The notes under the pieces were generated by a model, which searched no databases, had not been told where the DNA came from, and saw only the letters and a list, made by a program, of their open reading frames with translations. From an uncultured Blastocatellia bacterium (GTDB lineage Bacteria; Acidobacteriota; Blastocatellia; Chloracidobacteriales; Chloracidobacteriaceae), in assembly GCA_937934745.1 (NCBI GenBank), contig CALGZC010000008.1:1-64000 (forward strand): DNA of 64,000 nucleotides, written 5' to 3'. The position numbers and the translations under genes were made by a program. Positions within the stretch are counted from its first letter, which is position 1. Each line of letters begins with the position of its first letter. Shown here piece by piece: positions 59,963 to 64,000 of this stretch.

Positions 59963-60772
59963 CTAAACTCCGATTCGCACCATTTCAAGTTGCGTCACCG
60001 GCTCTCCAAGGCACAGGGTAGCAACAGAGCGAAACCGGTCACTCGCATCGGTGACGTAAAACCGTGTGGACGGCGGTGCCTCCGGTGGCGCGACGGCGGC
60101 ACGTTGCTCAAGCAGGGCTGCGACCTCCTGAGCGGCACAAGCACCCGAGTCCACCAAGGTTACACCGGCCCCGACCACCTGTTGGATGGTTGCCGCCAGC
60201 AGCGGGTAATGCGTACAACCAAGCACCAGCGTGTCTATGCGCGCTTGGCATAGGGGCGCAAGGTACTCGTTGGCCACCATCGCCGTGACCGGATGTGCAG
60301 CCCAGCCTTCTTCCACCAAGGGGACAAACAGCGGGCAACTCCGGGCCCAGACCTGAACGCCGGGCGCTACAGCCTGAATGGCGCGGGGGTAAGCCGTACT
60401 GGCGATGGTGGCTTCCGTCCCGATGACGCCGATCCGGCCGACGCGCGTGACCGCGACGGCTGCACGCGCACCCGGCTCGATGACGCCGACCACCGGTACA
60501 GGGCACTCATCTTGCAGCAGTGTGAGCGCCAGTGACGAAGCCGTGTTGCAGGCGACGACCACAACTTTGACGCCGCAGCGGAGTAAAAATTCTGCATCCT
60601 CGCGCGCATACCGCCGGACGGTCTCTGGTGAGCGCGTCCCATAGGGAATGCGCGCCGTGTCGCCTAAATAGACAAATGATTCCTGCGGCAGCCGGGCGCG
60701 GAGCGCACGATAGACCGTCAGGCCGCCAACACCGGAGTCAAATACCCCAATCGGGCGCGCGTCACCCAGCAT
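59963..60772 (-). CDS. murI: Glutamate racemase
   Basis: 269 residues from ATG 60772. It makes D-glutamate for peptidoglycan. Both catalytic cysteines are present (C75 in VVACNTASS and C186 in LVLGCTHYPLL), as is the N-terminal IGVFDSGVGGLTVYRAL motif. The start overlaps the end of the upstream suppressor-of-fused gene by 11 bp, so translation of the two is probably coupled. TTG 60787 would overlap further. Confidence 0.97.
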   Translation of the reverse strand: MLGDARPIGVFDSGVGGLTVYRALRARLPQESFVYLGDTARIPYGTRSPETVRRYAREDAEFLLRCGVKVVVVACNTASSLALTLLQDECPVPVVGVIEPGARAAVAVTRVGRIGVIGTEATIASTAYPRAIQAVAPGVQVWARSCPLFVPLVEEGWAAHPVTAMVANEYLAPLCQARIDTLVLGCTHYPLLAATIQQVVGAGVTLVDSGACAAQEVAALLEQRAAVAPPEAPPSTRFYVTDASDRFRSVATLCLGEPVTQLEMVRIGV

Positions 60773-61802
60773 GCTCGGTGGGTACAACCGTTACGACGAC
60801 GTCGCCGCCAATGTCGAAGCGGTACGTCCCCGGTATCGGTTTGAGCGTTTGTGCTAACCGATCCACCAGGTCCGGCGTAATGTCGAGAACCAACACACCG
60901 CTGCCGGCATCTTGAAAGCCGGCAGTCGTTGCCGGCCGGAAGACAATCGTTTGCTTCGTACCCCAGATCAGAAACTCCCGGTCAAACTTGAGACGCGCCG
61001 GAAATAGCTCGGCAAAATCTCCCAAACCATCGGCATCCAGCTCAATATCCACCCCCTGGCGTGGTGGGTCGGCAATTTGCCACCGTGCCACTGCAACATA
61101 TTCACCTTGCAGGGCCGAGCCTTCGGCGGCAATGCCATCGCGGATGTGTGCGGCCACATCCGCCCGGTCTGTGATCGAGGAACGCTCCAAATCGGTAATC
61201 CACAACGGACAGCTCTCCTCCAGAAGCCTCAGGATGCCCCGCGTATTCCACCGCTTTGCGGCTTGCAGTTCGTCTTTGGTCAGCCCGACAATCTGCAGGA
61301 AATGCAGGCGACCATTTGGTGTGTCAATCGGTTCTAGCTCCGGGTCAGCGACAAAGGCGACTGCCGAGAGCAAGGTTGGAAGAGCCTCAAGGGTCAGCGG
61401 ACCGCGCAAATCCATGTGGTGGCCCGGACGGAATGGGTTGCCGGAGTTGAAGACGTACCGCGCCAAGTTGTTGAGGAATGGAATCACCCACGTCGGGACG
61501 TTTTTATCGTCAGTAGCGCGCGCCACCCGAAACGTAAACTCGAAGCCCCACCCGCTAATGTCTGGCGCGCTACCCGGCGTCTTGGCATAAAGCTCGCTCA
61601 TGCCAAAAGAAATACAGTGCCAGTGCGGCAGCGGTGTTTCACGCTCATAGAAGGAAATGCCGTCAAGTGGATCAGGTCCACCAAGGCTGTAGCGCATAAT
61701 CGTGCCGAAATGGATCGGCGCGGTGTTTGGGTAGAGGCGTTCTAGGGCTTCCCGAATAGCATCAATACCGTAATCGGCCGAAGAAGAAGTAAGCGAACCC
61801 AC
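60762..61802 (-). CDS. Suppressor-of-fused (SUFU) domain protein
   Basis: 346 residues from GTG 61802, with AAGGA about 9 bases upstream. The SUFU domain occupies about residues 10-185 (PIHFGTIMRYSLGGPDPLDG, PHWHCISFGMSELY and GWGFEFTFRVAR). A C-terminal domain of about 150 residues follows and is unrecognised. In animals SUFU regulates Hedgehog signalling; in bacteria SUFU-superfamily proteins are often immunity proteins of polymorphic toxins, but no toxin gene is adjacent. It overlaps murI by 11 bp. Confidence 0.9.
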   Translation of the reverse strand: MGSLTSSSADYGIDAIREALERLYPNTAPIHFGTIMRYSLGGPDPLDGISFYERETPLPHWHCISFGMSELYAKTPGSAPDISGWGFEFTFRVARATDDKNVPTWVIPFLNNLARYVFNSGNPFRPGHHMDLRGPLTLEALPTLLSAVAFVADPELEPIDTPNGRLHFLQIVGLTKDELQAAKRWNTRGILRLLEESCPLWITDLERSSITDRADVAAHIRDGIAAEGSALQGEYVAVARWQIADPPRQGVDIELDADGLGDFAELFPARLKFDREFLIWGTKQTIVFRPATTAGFQDAGSGVLVLDITPDLVDRLAQTLKPIPGTYRFDIGGDVVVTVVPTEHAG

Positions 61803-62140
61803 AATACACGTTCCTTTCTGGTGAACCTGTTAGTCAGAACTGTTGACCTGCTCTCCGGCTGAAAGCCGGACCTCCCAGGGGAGCGACGGACAGCGTACGC
61901 CCTCATTGAGCTGATGGCGTGTTGCCGAGATCAGTCGTGGAAGCCGTGCCCTGCTTGCCGTTCGCCGCGCACCGGCCATGTCATCCACGGACAACTGGCC
62001 CGCTATGGCAGCGCCGGCGTACACCGGCTCAGTGCAACCTAACGCACGGCAGTACACGCCGAACTCTATGCCGACCGTGTCACATTTCTGTGACCGAATC
62101 ACCCAGACCAAGGGCACCCCTCCAGTCATACCCCTGGTGG
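61803..62140. other. 338-bp non-coding stretch with one hairpin
   Basis: It lies between the SUFU gene start and the hmgA stop (both minus strand), so it should hold the SUFU-murI promoter. TCCGGCT-GAA-AGCCGGA at 61854-61870 is a perfect 7-bp hairpin about 50 bp before the SUFU start. Nothing else was seen. Confidence 0.45.
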
Positions 62141-63223
62141 TTAGCGCCACGACAGATGATAGTCCCGCCACTCAACGGCGCGCGCCGCATCGGTAACCCG
62201 GAGTGGCCGGCGCGTATCTAGCATAACGGCGTACTCATCGGTGTGGGTCTTGCCCGGAGCCCAGCTTTTCTCGATAGCTTTCGGATGTGGTCCATGGTGG
62301 ACGCCGTGTGGATGGAGGGTCAGCATGCCGGCGGCAATGTTGTCCCGACTGAAGAAATCGCCAGCGTGGTAAAACAGTACTTCGTCATAGTCAATGTTGC
62401 GGTGGTAAAACGGTACGCGTTGTGCACCGGGGGTTTCCTCTAACGGACGCGGTACAAACGAACACACCACGAATCCTTCCCCGACGAATGTCACATGCAC
62501 GCTTGGTGGGAGATGCGCCCGATGACTCATCACCGGACAGAAATCACCGATGTTGAGCGCCCATGGATAGAGATCGCCTTTCCACCCGGCAACATCGAGC
62601 GGATGGAACGGGTAGAAAATGTGCGTCAGCTTCCCTTCTCGCCGAACACGCACCTCGTACTCCGGGGTGGTGGCCACAACCGGGACGAGTTCAGGCGTCC
62701 GAATCGCCGTGGCATCGTAGAGCGAATACTGACCCAACAGACCCCGTTCCGGCTGGCGGAGGCGCGTCCCGGCGCTTTGGATGACGAGAAAAAAACACTC
62801 GTCGGCGCAGGCAAAACGGTAGGTGGTCCCGCGCGGTATGACCAGATAATCGCCGACGCCAAAGCGCAACTGTCCGTAGTCCGTTTCTAGCACACCACAT
62901 CCGCGGTGCGTAAACCACAACTCATCCCCATCGGCATTCCGCTCAAAGTAGGCGGGCGTGCCGCGTCGTCGCGCGACACCGAGCTGCACGTCAGCGTTTT
63001 CAAGCAGCACAGTCAGTCGGTCGGCGGCCGTTTCGGCCCGGTCGGCGTAAAACGCTTGGGGACGGCATTCTCCTTCAATGCGCGTCCAGCCGGTCGGTGG
63101 ATGACGGTGGTAAAGATGGGAAACCGGCCCGAAAAAGCCTTCACGCCCATGTTGTTCTTCGTAGGTACCGGCAGGAATGTCCACATGCGCCTGTTTTGTG
63201 ATGAGTCCCTTGGTTTGGTACAT
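62141..63223 (-). CDS. hmgA: Homogentisate 1,2-dioxygenase
   Basis: 360 residues. The enzyme opens the ring of homogentisate in tyrosine and phenylalanine breakdown; in phototrophs homogentisate is also a tocopherol or plastoquinone precursor. Iron-binding and family features include PVMSHRAHLPPSVHVTFVG, FYHAGDFFSRDNIAAGM and HPHGVHHGPHP. It is the shorter bacterial type (canonical human-type enzymes have about 440 residues). Fumarylacetoacetase genes are not in the window. It is divergent from the SufR-like regulator by 99 bp. Confidence 0.92.
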   Translation of the reverse strand: MYQTKGLITKQAHVDIPAGTYEEQHGREGFFGPVSHLYHRHPPTGWTRIEGECRPQAFYADRAETAADRLTVLLENADVQLGVARRRGTPAYFERNADGDELWFTHRGCGVLETDYGQLRFGVGDYLVIPRGTTYRFACADECFFLVIQSAGTRLRQPERGLLGQYSLYDATAIRTPELVPVVATTPEYEVRVRREGKLTHIFYPFHPLDVAGWKGDLYPWALNIGDFCPVMSHRAHLPPSVHVTFVGEGFVVCSFVPRPLEETPGAQRVPFYHRNIDYDEVLFYHAGDFFSRDNIAAGMLTLHPHGVHHGPHPKAIEKSWAPGKTHTDEYAVMLDTRRPLRVTDAARAVEWRDYHLSWR

Positions 63224-63322
63224 CGTGCTACTCCGGGTGATCGTCGGTTGCCTTGGGAGACCAGGCTGCCAGGTCGGGCCAGTCGGGTTTCTTCTGACGG
63301 CGCGCTATGGCAAAATGTTCTC

Positions 63323-63985
63323 ATGAAGGTCAACCCTATCAGCGGAAAAGATACGCGCGAAAAGATCGTTTTTCTACTGAAAACGCGCGCTCCCCTAAGC
63401 GTTGAAGATTTAGCGACCGAGCTTTCCACCTCCGGTGTCAACGTCCGGCGCTACCTTGACGCTTTGGAGCGCGACGGGCTGATTGAGTCAACCGTCCAGC
63501 GGCGGGAGCGTGGGCGGCCGGTCCACCTGTACCGCTTGACCGAGCGCGCCGATGACCTTTTTCCGCACGCTTACGATGTGTTGAGTGTCGAAATCCTCAA
63601 CCAAATCGAGCGCCGCTTTGGCCGCGATGTGGTGTGCTCGATTTTGCACGGCCGCGCCGATACCATCACCGCCAAAATCAAGCCCCGGCTGCGTGGGAAA
63701 CCCCTCAAAAAGCGCGTCGAAGAGTTTGCTCGGGCATTTGAGGAAATGGGCTACCTGGTGCGGGTGGAAAGCGGGGCATCGGATGAATACATCGTCGTGA
63801 TGCACCACTGCCCAGTACTGCTCATTGCGCGCGATTTTCCCGAAATCTGCGATGGCGACTGTGTGATTGCCTCTGCCACTCTGGAAGCGGAGGTGACACG
63901 CCAGTGCGCCTTATCGGAGGGAGCATCCTGTTGCCGATTCATTATCCGTCCCCGGCCGGCTGCTTCGCCGGTGACCCTGGTGTAG
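63323..63985 (+). CDS. SufR-like iron-sulphur transcriptional regulator
   Basis: 220 residues from ATG 63323. The N-terminal winged helix reads DTREKIVFLLKTRAPLSVED and LSTSGVNVRRYLDALERDGL. The C-terminus has clustered cysteines: MHHCPVLLIARDFPEICDGDC, then C and CC after EVTRQ and EGAS, with spacings CX12CX3C, as expected for a bound iron-sulphur cluster. SufR represses the suf Fe-S assembly operon when clusters are plentiful; suf genes usually follow directly and would lie beyond the window edge. No operator was recognised. Confidence 0.88.
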   Translation: MKVNPISGKDTREKIVFLLKTRAPLSVEDLATELSTSGVNVRRYLDALERDGLIESTVQRRERGRPVHLYRLTERADDLFPHAYDVLSVEILNQIERRFGRDVVCSILHGRADTITAKIKPRLRGKPLKKRVEEFARAFEEMGYLVRVESGASDEYIVVMHHCPVLLIARDFPEICDGDCVIASATLEAEVTRQCALSEGASCCRFIIRPRPAASPVTLV

Positions 63986-64000
63986 GTCTTGCTCCCGCGT

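Overview
The window looks like chromosomal DNA from a GC-rich, Gram-negative, phototrophic acidobacterium, most likely Chloracidobacterium or a close relative. This is inferred from gene content, not from a database search. A geranylgeranyl reductase of the BchP type and a PucC/LhaA-type membrane protein indicate (bacterio)chlorophyll metabolism. A GWxTD-domain protein, a VWFA protein of the acidobacterial type, a carboxypeptidase-regulatory-domain TonB receptor and a very large kinase-ATPase-TPR protein are typical of Acidobacteria. TamB, TonB-dependent and lipoprotein genes imply an outer membrane.

Layout. Positions 1-4362 (minus strand) hold the edge of a probable anti-phage or restriction module: a PLD-SNF2 helicase followed by the N-terminus of an Eco57I-like methyltransferase that runs off the window. 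The helicase gene carries an in-frame, tandemly duplicated palindromic repeat. Positions 4792-19527 (plus) hold a membrane-anchored unknown, a DegT aminotransferase, RNase PH, a coupled pair of unknown genes, a branched-chain-amino-acid-type binding lipoprotein, a Tat-exported GH1 glycosidase, a 1645-residue Ser/Thr kinase and an STT3/PglB-like oligosaccharyltransferase. Positions 19684-28980 hold a MacB-like permease with a SPOR/Ycf48-like protein (minus), an isolated nuoN, sixA, an ACT-less prephenate dehydratase and a propeller-SpoIIE sensor phosphatase.

Positions 28981-30171 are gene-poor and end at tRNA-Ser(GCT). Positions 30504-38000 (plus) hold a TonB receptor, a Lon-N protein, a VWA protein, Dps, formiminotransferase and phosphate acetyltransferase. 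Positions 38018-40984 (minus) hold the pigment genes bchP and pucC-like, separated by a repeat-rich spacer. Positions 41250-47429 (plus) hold a MoaD-like protein without a diglycine end, a DUF1684 lipoprotein, SpoVR, ThiC, tRNA-Val(TAC), tRNA-Asp(GTC), a clear intrinsic terminator, MoaC and CheR.

Positions 47566-55614 (minus) hold TamB, a GWxTD protein, a spinster-type MFS transporter and a bacilliredoxin. Positions 55772-59828 (plus) hold TsaD, a TMTC-like TPR membrane glycosyltransferase and MeaB. Positions 59963-63223 (minus) hold MurI overlapping a suppressor-of-fused protein, and homogentisate dioxygenase. A SufR-like Fe-S regulator (plus) closes the window.

Most genes are housekeeping or envelope functions in short operons of two or three genes. 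No CRISPR array, rRNA operon, complete insertion sequence or prophage was seen. The most unusual signals are the edge defence cassette with its in-frame repeat, the structured repeats between the two pigment genes, the non-canonical MoaD-like and ThiC C-termini, and two different membrane glycosyltransferases (STT3-like and TMTC-like) within 40 kb.
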